NCBI GenBank assembly: GCA_002402315.1
Contig: DHFP01000089.1
Coordinates: 1 to 38,663 of the forward strand
DNA from: Clostridiales bacterium UBA4821
GTDB taxonomy: Bacteria > Bacillota > Clostridia > Acetivibrionales > UBA4821
Length of the DNA: 38,663 bases
Direction of reading: 5' to 3'
Each line of letters starts with the position of its first letter. Position 1 is the stretch's first letter. A program made the translations under genes and the position numbers. The notes under the pieces are model-generated. The model did no database searches, was not told the origin of the DNA, and worked only from the letters and a program-made list of their open reading frames with translations. Of the stretch, positions 6,143-13,600 are shown in pieces.

Positions 6143-6937
6143 ATGTATGAGATTTTAATCGTTTGGCTATTTAGTATTATATTCTGTAATGTATCACTAA
6201 TTGCCATCGTAACTATGCGTAAACGTTCACAACCACAGTGCAAGGATTTTACGCTTGTTGACTATCAACCAATTATTAAGCCCGTATCGTATCATCATAC
6301 ACAACAACCGCTCACGTTATTAGCACCTATAAATCAAGACTGTAAAATATGCCCGCTATGCCATCAGTATAATATAGCCAATTATAATATGGAATCAGTA
6401 GAGCTTAATTATCACATTCCGCTTGTAGCACCGCATAAATATCGTGGTGCTAACCTGTACGCACTATGTCAAAAGTGTGTGGACAAGCTACACAAACAGA
6501 TCGATGACGCTCTCGATGGTGCATTAGAACGACCATCACAATACGGCGGTAATTATCATCATAACGGTAAATGTGAGAATTTAGACTGTGAGTTTGAGAT
6601 TCTCATAGACGGTAAATCAGTTTATAAGGGTTATGATTATAAGATGATAAAAGTGGTAATGGGCAAAACTAAACAAACACGGGATAAATACGTAACGCCA
6701 TGGTTAGCCATTGCTGATATAAAACAAATTGGCTATTCTCGTTGGAAGATAAATGGCAATATATATGACTTGATGTCTCAATGTGGTATAGGCTATGCCA
6801 CAACCGAAATACAGCGAGTTATTAAAGGACTTCAAGCCCAAAACAAGGAATATGTTATAGCCCGCTCAACATATACTGATAAAAAGCGCTACATAGTGTT
6901 AGAGCGTGAAGCGAATGAATTAGTAGAGGTAAAATAA
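6143..6937 (+). CDS. Membrane-anchored HNH/zinc-finger-like protein, 264 aa
   Basis: One N-terminal hydrophobic helix (about residues 3-26) precedes a CPLC ... YHIPLVAPHKYRGANLYALC-QKC-VDKLH segment (about 73-118). That layout (C-x2-C, a central H, N-L-x-x-L-C-x2-C and a final H) is that of HNH/McrA-type zinc-bound nuclease folds. A clear DH pair is absent, so it may be inactive or only a zinc-binding fold. The C-terminal half is unassigned. Its TAA overlaps the next ATG by one base. Confidence 0.6.
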   Translation: MYEILIVWLFSIIFCNVSLIAIVTMRKRSQPQCKDFTLVDYQPIIKPVSYHHTQQPLTLLAPINQDCKICPLCHQYNIANYNMESVELNYHIPLVAPHKYRGANLYALCQKCVDKLHKQIDDALDGALERPSQYGGNYHHNGKCENLDCEFEILIDGKSVYKGYDYKMIKVVMGKTKQTRDKYVTPWLAIADIKQIGYSRWKINGNIYDLMSQCGIGYATTEIQRVIKGLQAQNKEYVIARSTYTDKKRYIVLEREANELVEVK

Positions 6938-8157
6938 TGACTACAGATATTGACACAGTATTAGAATCGGCCAATATAACACATGATGATAAATCACGCA
7001 GGCGGTTAAACACAGCACCCGATAAAATCGCTGATATAACACTCAAGGAAATCGAGCAAGGCATTACCATAGAGCGTTTAGAGTCCCTAAACGTCCCTGT
7101 ATATCAGTACGGGACACAAATTACAATACACGGCATATTCAACAACATCCCCGATGATTTATATGTTGCTGGATATAAGAGCGTTGTACTCAATGGCAAT
7201 AAATCATTAGGCGTAAAATATGTAGCCATTGATGGCGGTAAAAAGCAATTATTATGTGAAGTGTCCCGATATGCACAGGATAGACACTGGCATATATCAA
7301 TAGACTCTAAAGGATGTACAGCGTTCAAGGCATTTATGAGCGCAAATCGTGATGACGACCTTAAACGTGCTAAAGAGTGCTATAATTCAACGCCCGATGA
7401 TTTATACATAGGCTATAAAGAGGTCGGCTCACTGATTTTAGGCTACGGCTACGGTATATTACTACATATCGGTGCAATCTATGAGCGCAATCTATGGCCG
7501 TTGATTGGTGCATTGACAGGTATCAAAAGCCAAACAGAATATGAGCAAATAAAGACCGAATATGAACGGCAACGAGCGATTGAACATGCAGAATATGAAC
7601 GCAGATACCAATTAGAACAAGAGCGTAAGCGACAGGAATTGGACAAGGCATTCCGTGAATTTCAACCGCCATCTAACTGGATATCATACAGTGGTAAAAC
7701 AACCGATATAGGGACATACGCCCGCATACACATGGACTATGGAGACAGAATGACGCTACAAGGAATCAAAGTAGTAAAACGTGGTGCATACCTGTGCGCT
7801 GCTATTCGTGATTTTACTGATTTTAAATATACGGACTGGACTCCCACACACTATCATAAGACGACCTTTAAAATTGAGAACGGATGGATTATACCATTCG
7901 ATAACAAACAGTCTACAAAACAAGCTAACAGTAAAATAAAACAGGATGATGATAAATCGGACATAACTATCACGCACAACACTGACAAGAACGGCATTGA
8001 AGTGTCATTCAAAACAAAGCCATCCGACACTATATTAGACGTACTACGCTCAAACGGATTCCGCTGGAGCTATAAAAACATGCTATGGTATGCACCTTAT
8101 AGTCCAAAATTGATGACTAAAATACAAAGTGAACTAATTCAACCTGTATTAGCATAA
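6937..8157 (+). CDS. Multi-domain mobile-element protein with GFRWS/WYA C-terminal domain, 406 aa
   Basis: Residues about 215-255 are a Glu/Arg/Gln coiled coil (YERQRAIEHAEYERRYQLEQ). The last 50 residues (GIEVSFKTKPSDTILDVLRS, then NGFRWSYKNMLWYAPYS) match a small domain often found at the ends of large plasmid and phage polyvalent proteins and methylases (pattern N-G-I-E...K-P...GFRWS...WYA). The N-terminal 200 residues are not recognised. Overlaps the upstream gene by 1 nt. Confidence 0.65.
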   Translation: MTTDIDTVLESANITHDDKSRRRLNTAPDKIADITLKEIEQGITIERLESLNVPVYQYGTQITIHGIFNNIPDDLYVAGYKSVVLNGNKSLGVKYVAIDGGKKQLLCEVSRYAQDRHWHISIDSKGCTAFKAFMSANRDDDLKRAKECYNSTPDDLYIGYKEVGSLILGYGYGILLHIGAIYERNLWPLIGALTGIKSQTEYEQIKTEYERQRAIEHAEYERRYQLEQERKRQELDKAFREFQPPSNWISYSGKTTDIGTYARIHMDYGDRMTLQGIKVVKRGAYLCAAIRDFTDFKYTDWTPTHYHKTTFKIENGWIIPFDNKQSTKQANSKIKQDDDKSDITITHNTDKNGIEVSFKTKPSDTILDVLRSNGFRWSYKNMLWYAPYSPKLMTKIQSELIQPVLA

Positions 8158-8164
8158 ATACCTA

Positions 8165-8194
8165 TTGACAAACTGCTAAAAGTGTGCTTATAAT
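8165..8194 (+). promoter_or_regulatory. Promoter upstream of the structured RNA
   Basis: TTGACA (8165-8170), 18-bp spacer, TATAAT (8189-8194), preceded by ATACCTA. Near copy of 5597-5626. It starts only 8 nt after the previous stop codon and points into the RNA-like stretch rather than directly at a gene. Confidence 0.85.
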
Positions 8195-8200
8195 AGATTA

Positions 8201-8540
8201 TCATAATAAAGTACCTTAACAATTGAATAGGTCGGAGTAAAGATCACTGGGGGAGGTAAGACGACGCAACAGTAGTGATTAACCGAGTAGCGAATAGGAA
8301 CCATAGGCTAACAGCTATTTTGGTCACGAAGCGCAAGCTACGGGAAACCGTCAACAGTATAGTGAAAGGCGAAAGACATACTGCTCTGTGTGATAGTGGC
8401 AGCCACATCTGGGGCGCAGTAACCAATCTGTAGTCAGCGATAGCATCAAGACTTAAAAGCCAGCGACTCAGCCCACGGAGCGAGCTTACAAAGCCAGTCT
8501 GGGAGGTAATATCTCCGACCTACTCAGTTGTTAAGAAGGA
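8201..8540 (+). ncRNA. Candidate structured ncRNA of about 330 nt closed by a 23-bp stem
   Basis: No credible ORF occupies 8160-8577. Bases 8215-8237 pair with 8513-8535 (21 Watson-Crick pairs, one G-U, one A-C mismatch). Inside are small hairpins: AGC-GCAA-GCT and ACGG-GAAA-CCGT, both GNRA tetraloops, GTGG-CAG-CCAC, CAGTAT/ATACTG arms, and ATCACT/AGTGAT near the 5' end. GC content is higher than in flanking genes. The closing stem carries TAGGTCG/CGACCTA, the iteron element. I do not recognise RNase P, tmRNA, 6S or a group I/II core. It could be a large phage ncRNA, a ribozyme remnant, or the long leader of the next genes. Confidence 0.7.
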
Positions 8541-8577
8541 AATAAAACAAAATAAAAATAAACTGGAGGGAAACAAA

Positions 8578-8715
8578 ATGGGAAAAAAGGAAGTTATATG
8601 TCCTGATTGTGGAGTTAATTTGGGGAAACCTTTTGGGAGATTGACTCCTAAACAGCTGATTGTCGCTCATAAGGCAATTTACTGTTCAAAAGGTTATCAT
8701 AATAAAACAAAATAA
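8578..8715 (+). CDS. Zinc-ribbon micro-protein, 45 aa
   Basis: MGKKEVICPDCGVNLGKPFG ... IYCSKGYH gives a C-x2-C pair and a late C ... H that could complete a zinc site. AACTGGAGG stands at 8561-8569, 8 nt before the ATG. First ORF after the RNA element. Likely a small nucleic-acid-binding protein; no family assigned. Confidence 0.65.
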   Translation: MGKKEVICPDCGVNLGKPFGRLTPKQLIVAHKAIYCSKGYHNKTK

Positions 8716-8734
8716 AAATACTGGAGGTAAAAAA

Positions 8735-8902
8735 ATGACTACTATTTATGTAGACGGCAGGCAACATAAGGATGGTATCCTTTTTACAAGAACAGAAAGG
8801 GATGCAATTGTCAAACAGTTACGTGCCGAAGGATGGACTGTGGAAGTAGGGAAGATACGAGTCGAAGGTAGAGATATTTGGACTTATAAAGCAATTAAAT
8901 AA
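8735..8902 (+). CDS. Hypothetical protein, 55 aa
   Basis: Begins MTTIYVDGRQHKDGILFTRT; a small beta-beta-alpha-beta pattern with RDAIVKQLRAEGWTVEV. The ATG after CTGGAGG (8721-8727) is preferred to an upstream in-frame ATG at 8660 that lacks a ribosome site and overlaps the previous gene. Confidence 0.65.
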   Translation: MTTIYVDGRQHKDGILFTRTERDAIVKQLRAEGWTVEVGKIRVEGRDIWTYKAIK

Positions 8903-8927
8903 AATAAACTGGAGGTAAAAAGAGAAA

Positions 8928-9146
8928 ATGACAGTCTTAACAAAACAACGTACAGTTACTATCATACTGAACACACCCCAAGCCCTCAAATGGGTGGACG
9001 ACAATATAGCAGTAGAGCGTAGTCAATGGGATAAGGATGATGATACGGGCAACCTTTGTTTTTATCTGGATGCAGAATTTGCCGATGAGTTACTTGATGA
9101 GATGGCTGACGAGCTACAAGAGAAAATTGATTTTACAGTGAGGTGA
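8928..9146 (+). CDS. Acidic hypothetical protein, 72 aa
   Basis: Begins MTVLTKQRTVTIILNTPQAL and ends in an acidic helix (FADELLDEMADELQEKIDF). Strongly negative; it could be a DNA mimic or a partner for a basic protein, but no family is recognised. Ribosome site AACTGGAGG at 8907-8915. Confidence 0.65.
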   Translation: MTVLTKQRTVTIILNTPQALKWVDDNIAVERSQWDKDDDTGNLCFYLDAEFADELLDEMADELQEKIDFTVR

Positions 9147-9149
9147 ATT

Positions 9150-9290
9150 ATGGACATTTATTTTGATGATTTTAAGCCCGCAACGCAGCAAAGGATACTC
9201 GCCGAAGCTGGCATAAAAGACCCAAAAGAGGCAAACTGGGATGTATTCCCAATCACTCAAATTATACTGGAGGATGATAATGATAAATGA
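9150..9290 (+). CDS. Hypothetical micro-protein, 46 aa
   Basis: MDIYFDDFKPATQQRILAEA ... WDVFPITQIILEDD. It begins 3 nt after the previous stop (GAGGTGAATT ribosome site inside the upstream gene's end) and overlaps the next gene by 11 nt. The N-terminal F-x-P-A-T-Q-x-R-I-L pattern is seen in other mobile-element micro-proteins; function unknown. Confidence 0.6.
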   Translation: MDIYFDDFKPATQQRILAEAGIKDPKEANWDVFPITQIILEDDNDK

Positions 9291-9447
9291 TATTCCCGAT
9301 TTACCGCCCAATGATATACTCGATGATAGCCGTCAAGATTTACACAAGGCTATTGAGTTAAGACGCCTTGTACGTTCCATAAGAGATACAGGGCAACCAT
9401 ACTACTCAACATACGAGTACAGAATACATAAGGATATATTAAATTAA
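9280..9447 (+). CDS. Hypothetical protein, 55 aa
   Basis: MINDIPDLPPNDILDDSRQD ... acidic first half, basic second half (LRRLVRSIRDTGQPYY). The ATG at 9280 stands 6 nt after ACTGGAGG (9266-9273), better than upstream in-frame ATGs at 9241 and 9274. Overlaps the preceding gene. Confidence 0.6.
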   Translation: MINDIPDLPPNDILDDSRQDLHKAIELRRLVRSIRDTGQPYYSTYEYRIHKDILN

Positions 9448-9462
9448 AAGGAGAATATTAAA

Positions 9463-9630
9463 ATGAGATATTGTGACGCAGCCTTAACTTATACTCTACC
9501 GCAAAGTAGCGGGCGAGATTATGAGCGGATTTTGATTTGGCTCGTTCATATTAATGAGGCTCAACCAATGGACTTAAAATTAGCTAATTTTGAGATTGAG
9601 AAAATAGCTTATAAATTAGCAAGGGAATAA
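9463..9630 (+). CDS. Hypothetical micro-protein, 55 aa
   Basis: MRYCDAALTYTLPQSSGRDY ... ends IAYKLARE. Good AAGGAGAATATTAAA ribosome site. A mixed helical protein with no recognised motif; codon use is like its neighbours. Confidence 0.6.
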   Translation: MRYCDAALTYTLPQSSGRDYERILIWLVHINEAQPMDLKLANFEIEKIAYKLARE

Positions 9631-9653
9631 ATAAAGGGGGTGAACTTAAACTG

Positions 9654-9929
9654 ATGGAATATACTGTAATACGCAATCATGGAGACTTGAAGCGTGAACT
9701 GTGGGAATTTCATTTCTATACTTCCATGGACACTCATTTATGGATGGATCAATATTTAGTACAAACAAGAAGAACTTCAAGGTGCAAGAAATGGATTACA
9801 AATGACGCATACTTGAGGTTATTGCATAGAGAATCTACTATCGCTATTCCGCCTTTACCCAATGATGTTGTAAAAGAGGCTAAAGAACATTTTACATTTA
9901 TTTTAACAAATACACCGGTAGAAATATAG
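9654..9929 (+). CDS. Hypothetical protein, 91 aa
   Basis: MEYTVIRNHGDLKRELWEFH ... with aromatic and His-rich N-terminal half and a basic TRRTSRCKKW stretch. The AAAGGGGGTGA ribosome site lies 12-14 nt upstream, longer than usual. No known domain. Confidence 0.6.
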   Translation: MEYTVIRNHGDLKRELWEFHFYTSMDTHLWMDQYLVQTRRTSRCKKWITNDAYLRLLHRESTIAIPPLPNDVVKEAKEHFTFILTNTPVEI

Positions 9930-9939
9930 GGAAAAGAAT

Positions 9940-10173
9940 ATGATACAAACTAAACCACTCATAGAATACGTTGCTGAATACGCTGTTAAACAACTAAAGG
10001 GTAAATCGCCTGATGATATATGTGCCTTTTATGTACAAAAGATGATACTCACTAATATAGGCACACTGAAGCAGCTAATCGAATATTACCATCTTCCTGA
10101 ACATGATATGGTAAAAATGCATAGAAAATTAGAGGTGATAATAAATAATGGAAGTAACGGGAGAAATGCTTAA
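9940..10173 (+). CDS. Hypothetical helical protein, 77 aa
   Basis: MIQTKPLIEYVAEYAVKQLK ... predicted all-helical, ending NNGSNGRNA. Overlaps the next gene by 26 nt in another frame, which suggests compact coupled translation. Not recognised. Confidence 0.55.
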   Translation: MIQTKPLIEYVAEYAVKQLKGKSPDDICAFYVQKMILTNIGTLKQLIEYYHLPEHDMVKMHRKLEVIINNGSNGRNA

Positions 10174-10354
10174 AGACACATGGCATAAAGACCCCTCATA
10201 CCTCAGTCATATCCTTGCAGAATCACTACGCTCATTAGGACATAAAATAACTGATTCGGAAGTACAGAGAATCACACAGAATATGATAGACGGCAAAGAG
10301 GCTAACACAGTGGCAGAGCTAATCATCCATAATTGGCTAAACAACGGTATGTAA
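10148..10354 (+). CDS. Hypothetical helical protein, 68 aa
   Basis: MEVTGEMLKDTWHKDPSYLS ... LAESLRSLGHKITDSEVQRI resembles a helix-turn-helix-sized bundle but without a clear recognition helix. Its GAGGTGATAATAA ribosome site lies inside the upstream gene. Confidence 0.55.
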   Translation: MEVTGEMLKDTWHKDPSYLSHILAESLRSLGHKITDSEVQRITQNMIDGKEANTVAELIIHNWLNNGM

Positions 10355-10377
10355 AATATATAAACTGGAGGAGAAAA

Positions 10378-10746
10378 ATGACAATAAAAACTAAAACACA
10401 GTGGAGACAAATTGCAGGACGTGGAGAAGGTATGTGCATGAACTGGGGATTTGATGATGATATTACGGATGATACCTATGCACAATGGTATCAGGAATTA
10501 AAACAACATATCGGAGAAAAGGTAGCCCTTACAGGTGGTGGCGGATTTGGAGTGTATGGCTATGGTATACTCAACAATGTTAAATTAGCTGAATTTCCAA
10601 TCACTGCTAAAAATAGCAACAAAATAATCAGGCATGTACCCAAAGTTACAATTAAAAATTTGCAGTGTCCAAATAAGCCATATAGCAATCGTGATACTTT
10701 TAGCCCTTGGATAAATAGCTGGCAAATATGGGTAGAGGACAAATAA
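10378..10746 (+). CDS. Hypothetical protein with Gly-rich loop, 122 aa
   Basis: Contains GEKVALTGGGGFGVYGYG in the middle, a small beta-barrel-like pattern with aromatic residues, and a Trp-rich end (SPWINSWQIWVEDK). Start chosen at 10378 after AACTGGAGG (10363-10371) rather than the earlier in-frame ATG. The glycine run is not a P-loop (no GKS/T). Function unknown. Confidence 0.65.
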   Translation: MTIKTKTQWRQIAGRGEGMCMNWGFDDDITDDTYAQWYQELKQHIGEKVALTGGGGFGVYGYGILNNVKLAEFPITAKNSNKIIRHVPKVTIKNLQCPNKPYSNRDTFSPWINSWQIWVEDK

Positions 10747-10747
10747 G

Positions 10748-10930
10748 ATGATAATAAATGTAGCAGAATTGACTGACCAAGATTTAAGGCATGTTATAGA
10801 TGATGCTATTTTGAAGTGCTACATTTATAACCGCCAGCGTTCACCACAGTACACCGTAGACCAATGGGCAAAGGTATTCGGAATAGATGCCTATTTATAC
10901 GAACTTGAATATCAAAAGAATTTAATATGA
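10748..10930 (+). CDS. Hypothetical protein, 60 aa
   Basis: MIINVAELTDQDLRHVIDDA ... helical; starts one nucleotide after the previous stop codon. No recognised domain. Its end is followed by a possible internal promoter. Confidence 0.55.
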   Translation: MIINVAELTDQDLRHVIDDAILKCYIYNRQRSPQYTVDQWAKVFGIDAYLYELEYQKNLI

Positions 10931-10933
10931 TGA

Positions 10934-10963
10934 TTAATAGACATAGACACAGTACACTATAAT
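10934..10963 (+). promoter_or_regulatory. Possible internal promoter
   Basis: TTAATA (10934-10939), 18-bp spacer, TATAAT (10958-10963), followed by ATGTTATAAC, the AT-rich element found near other promoters of this window. The -35 matches consensus in four of six bases. Confidence 0.4.
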
Positions 10964-10998
10964 ATGTTATAACCCAAAGTAAAGAACTGGAGGGCAAA

Positions 10999-11244
10999 AT
11001 GGATAATAAAGGGATGATATTTTACATCGGCACAGGAAAGATGGAGATATTCAAACTTTGGTTAGCATCCCAAATATCTTTATATTCGCATGGATATGAA
11101 GATTACAAAATTGAATACAGAAAGTTACTCAAGGATGTCTTAAATTCATTATCAGACGCTTATATTACTTCAAATATGGCAAACATATACTACAATGAAT
11201 TTATTGATACGCTACTTTTGGAAATAGAATTGGAGGATAAATAA
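10999..11244 (+). CDS. Hypothetical protein, 81 aa
   Basis: MDNKGMIFYIGTGKMEIFKL ... a largely helical acidic protein. AACTGGAGG (10985-10993) precedes the ATG. Follows a 68-nt gap that could hold a promoter. No known family. Confidence 0.6.
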   Translation: MDNKGMIFYIGTGKMEIFKLWLASQISLYSHGYEDYKIEYRKLLKDVLNSLSDAYITSNMANIYYNEFIDTLLLEIELEDK

Positions 11245-11248
11245 AAAA

Positions 11249-11701
11249 ATGAGTGAGTGTTCTATTCTTTATATTTCTGCAAAATGGGGAATAACTGATA
11301 TAACAATTGTATTAGACCGTAATTATAGTGAAGTATCCGTAAAACCATCACAAACACAACCTAACTGTTATGAAATCACAGTTGATAATCATAGGATATT
11401 TTGTATAACACCTTATGAAATATCAGTTGGTATTTGTACATATTTAAGCGTAACGAAAAGTGATAAGGGTATAAACATATTGCGAACTATCGCAGATACA
11501 TTTGGTGGGATATTTTGTGAAAGTGATTATTATAACTCTTGGACAATGCATGATGGTAAATTGGCTACAGATGATGGCTTACCTTTTTCTATAACATATG
11601 CCATTATACGGGATGGTATAAACCCAGATGACTTACATGGATTAATTAAATCAATATCTAAATGGAATAACGATATGTCAGAAATTTTTGGGGGTAAATA
11701 G
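11249..11701 (+). CDS. Hypothetical protein, 150 aa
   Basis: A mixed alpha/beta protein with five cysteines that form no tidy zinc motif (MSECSILYISAKWGITDITI ... TFGGIFCESDYYNSW). No signal peptide. Upstream GGAGGATAAATAAAAA acts as ribosome site. Not recognised. Confidence 0.6.
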   Translation: MSECSILYISAKWGITDITIVLDRNYSEVSVKPSQTQPNCYEITVDNHRIFCITPYEISVGICTYLSVTKSDKGINILRTIADTFGGIFCESDYYNSWTMHDGKLATDDGLPFSITYAIIRDGINPDDLHGLIKSISKWNNDMSEIFGGK

Positions 11702-11703
11702 AG

Positions 11704-11853
11704 ATGAATGTAAAATTGATTGTAGATGGTAAGGTAATTAAATCAGTTAATATCCGAGTAGATAATCCTGACTTTCAGTATGACCCTACTTCACTTGCCA
11801 TAGATTTTGATGAGTGGGTAAAGGCATGGTTTGGAGTAGATGATGATGAATAA
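11704..11853 (+). CDS. Hypothetical micro-protein, 49 aa
   Basis: MNVKLIVDGKVIKSVNIRVD ... ends in an acidic DDDE. A beta-hairpin start plus one helix. It starts 2 nt after the upstream stop, and its ribosome site (GGGGGTAAATAG) is in the preceding gene's end. Confidence 0.6.
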   Translation: MNVKLIVDGKVIKSVNIRVDNPDFQYDPTSLAIDFDEWVKAWFGVDDDE

Positions 11854-11878
11854 AAGAAGAGAGACAACAGGAGACAAA

Positions 11879-12307
11879 ATGAGAGAAATCAAATTCAGAA
11901 TATGGGATGAAACCCAAAAGGAGATGCTGCGGCCAGATGATGATAATCTTCTTTATCCTGTTGTTCATATTGATGGTGTAGCAGCGATTTATATTAATGA
12001 GGATGGGGGAAAGGGCGGATTATGGGAACATGAAATAAGAAACGACCATAAACTAATCCCAATGCAGTTTACGGGTTTACGTGATAAAAATAACAAGGAG
12101 ATTTACGAAGGGGATATTGTTACAATGCCCGATAACACAATCTCAGGGGAAAACATAATCGCAGAAGTTGTGTTTAAAAATTGTGCCTTTGGATTCTATC
12201 ATGGGCGTTTTTACACTTTTGCTTATGAGTGGGACGATGAGACAGATACAGATTGTATTGAGGTCATCGGCAATATCTATGAAAACCTTGAACTATTAAA
12301 ATATTGA
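11879..12307 (+). CDS. yopX: YopX family phage protein, 142 aa
   Basis: MREIKFRIWDETQKEM at the N-terminus, MQFTGLRDKNNKEIYEGDIV in the middle and IEVIGNIYENLELL at the end are the three signatures of the YopX family, common in phages of Gram-positive bacteria and other elements. Length is normal. The role is unknown; the fold is a beta-barrel oligomer. Start chosen at 11879 behind ACAGGAGAC; upstream in-frame ATGs at 11840 overlap the previous gene. The best phage marker in this operon. Confidence 0.9.
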   Translation: MREIKFRIWDETQKEMLRPDDDNLLYPVVHIDGVAAIYINEDGGKGGLWEHEIRNDHKLIPMQFTGLRDKNNKEIYEGDIVTMPDNTISGENIIAEVVFKNCAFGFYHGRFYTFAYEWDDETDTDCIEVIGNIYENLELLKY

Positions 12308-12349
12308 TGCAGACAGTTTATTAAATTAAATTGGAGGAGTACCTTAAAA

Positions 12350-12550
12350 ATGACCGACTTCCGTATTAAATGCAATCAAGGCTCTGATTATATCATAGAA
12401 GCCGATACCCCTGACCAAGCCCTTGAGCTATTTGACACAATACGGCAAGAACGCCATCTTGATTTACTTAAAGACTTCCAGATATTGGGTGTCGAGGAAG
12501 TTGGAGAGGAACGCTCAGTACGTGAATATAAAGGAATGATGATAAGATGA
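12350..12550 (+). CDS. Hypothetical protein, 66 aa
   Basis: MTDFRIKCNQGSDYIIEADT ... PDQALELFDTIRQERHLDLL; a beta-beta-alpha pattern similar to small phage proteins that read a peptide-like ligand, but no match can be named. TTGGAGG lies upstream. Ends with ATGA coupling to the next gene. Confidence 0.6.
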   Translation: MTDFRIKCNQGSDYIIEADTPDQALELFDTIRQERHLDLLKDFQILGVEEVGEERSVREYKGMMIR

Positions 12551-12726
12551 AGCCCACATTTACATTATTTTGTAAGATTATATTTTTCTTATCCCTGTCC
12601 ATTATTCTATGGCTCACTTTAGGATTAGGAAAGGCATTTCATTACTTATCTTTAGGGTGCAATTTCATACACACCCACACCGCCACCTTTACCACACGAT
12701 CTCTTAATTCACTTGAGGAGACTTAA
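12547..12726 (+). CDS. Single-TM small protein, 59 aa
   Basis: Residues about 8-30 (LFCKIIFFLSLSIILWLTLG) are hydrophobic, followed by a short His/Thr-rich tail. Starts in an ATGA overlap with the upstream gene. Its last 23 nt overlap the 3' end of the convergent gene at 12704, so this is the end of the rightward operon. Confidence 0.55.
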   Translation: MKPTFTLFCKIIFFLSLSIILWLTLGLGKAFHYLSLGCNFIHTHTATFTTRSLNSLEET

Positions 12727-13264
12727 TTTCTTGAGGCATACAATAGTATTTAAAGTCCGCCCCAATCTTCATTACCCTCATATAACTCGTATCTGAAAGC
12801 GGGTCAATTAAATATAACGTATCATCGCCCACTATGGTTAAAGCATAAATATCCCACTTACTATCAGATAATCCTAATTGGTATGACACAGTTGCCGAGA
12901 TTAAATTAGCCTCAGATGTATTACAGGGAAGTATCCCCATCCAGTATCCTTTATCCCTTGCATTACGCATTAAATTGATACAGGCTTCTGAGGCATAATG
13001 TGAGGTAGAATATTTTACATCCGTATCATCATCCTTCAAAAACCGCTCAAGTTCTTTTTCATTAACAAATGATTTCAAATTAACACTGGTTAAGAGCTTC
13101 GTATTATTATCTGACAACTGTTTATTCTCATCTTGGAGAAGTTGATTATCATTATAAGACACTTGGAGTTTACCACTTAAGTCGTAGACCTGATACCATC
13201 CTGCCCCCGCTACTACTGCAACAATTACAAGACAAATTATTAAAATAATCTCTATCTTTTTCAT
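12704..13264 (-). CDS. Anchored coiled-coil protein with degenerate transglutaminase-like domain, 186 aa
   Basis: N-terminal signal anchor (KKIEIILIICLVIVAVVAGA), coiled coil about 30-60, then YASEACINLMRNARDKGYWM and LTIVGDDTLYLIDPLSDTSY. The second part resembles the Cys-containing helix and the late beta-D-P strand of transglutaminase-like domains, but the expected His is not where the family has it, so enzyme activity is doubtful. Probably exposed outside the membrane. Last gene of the minus-strand block. Confidence 0.6.
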   Translation of the reverse strand: MKKIEIILIICLVIVAVVAGAGWYQVYDLSGKLQVSYNDNQLLQDENKQLSDNNTKLLTSVNLKSFVNEKELERFLKDDDTDVKYSTSHYASEACINLMRNARDKGYWMGILPCNTSEANLISATVSYQLGLSDSKWDIYALTIVGDDTLYLIDPLSDTSYMRVMKIGADFKYYCMPQEIKSPQVN

Positions 13265-13282
13265 ATTTTCACCTTAGCATAG

Positions 13283-13312
13283 ATTATAACATATTATAGC
13301 CCTACTTCACAA
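13283..13312 (-). promoter_or_regulatory. Possible promoter of the 12704-13264 gene
   Basis: Minus strand: TTGTGA (13312-13307), 18-bp spacer, TATAAT (13288-13283) inside TGTTATAAT, an extended -10. Would let the last gene be expressed apart from the giant gene's operon. Confidence 0.45.
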
Positions 13313-13460
13313 ATAGCTGATACAGAACACCTTTACCATATGTAGATGATTCCCGTACTGTTACCTGAAATCCTTGCTTACGCAACTTTGAGGCTACTTC
13401 TCGTGCCTTCTGCTTACTCCTGTAAGTACGATATTGACGATAGCCCTTTGGAATACTCAT
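13302..13460 (-). CDS. Basic micro-protein, 52 aa
   Basis: MSIPKGYRQYRTYRSKQKAR ... GFQVTVRESSTYGKGVLYQL. A beta-alpha-beta pattern with A-x-K-L-R-K-Q-G-F, reminiscent of small SPOR-like or phage protein folds. GAGGTGATTGT ribosome site. It starts 4 nt after the previous stop. Function unknown. Confidence 0.65.
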   Translation of the reverse strand: MSIPKGYRQYRTYRSKQKAREVASKLRKQGFQVTVRESSTYGKGVLYQLFVK

Positions 13461-13464
13461 ACAA

Positions 13465-13599
13465 TCACCTCGTATATTTAATTGGTGGTTTTATTTTAAT
13501 GTGGGTAGTATATTTTGCTTTATTATAACAGGTCTTACACAGCATACTACCCTTATAAATAGGCTTGACTTTCCTACATTTTGCACAAGTACCTAACAT
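13465..13599 (-). CDS. Zinc-ribbon micro-protein, 44 aa
   Basis: MLGTCAKCRKVKPIYKGSML, then CKTCYNKAKY: two C-x2-C pairs 13 residues apart, a tidy zinc ribbon. The ribosome site AGGAGG is at the end of the giant gene, and the ATG lies 1 nt past its stop. Probably a structural zinc protein translated behind the giant protein. Confidence 0.7.
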   Translation of the reverse strand: MLGTCAKCRKVKPIYKGSMLCKTCYNKAKYTTHIKIKPPIKYTR

Positions 13600-13600
13600 A

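Noticed and set aside
8215..8535. Group I or group II intron
   Set aside because: GAAA tetraloops are present, but no GUGYG start, domain V or P3-P7 core was found, and the flanks are intergenic rather than split exons. Left as an unclassified RNA.
13346..13528. Plus-strand 60-aa frame
   Set aside because: Lies opposite two minus-strand micro-genes with good ribosome sites and has none itself.
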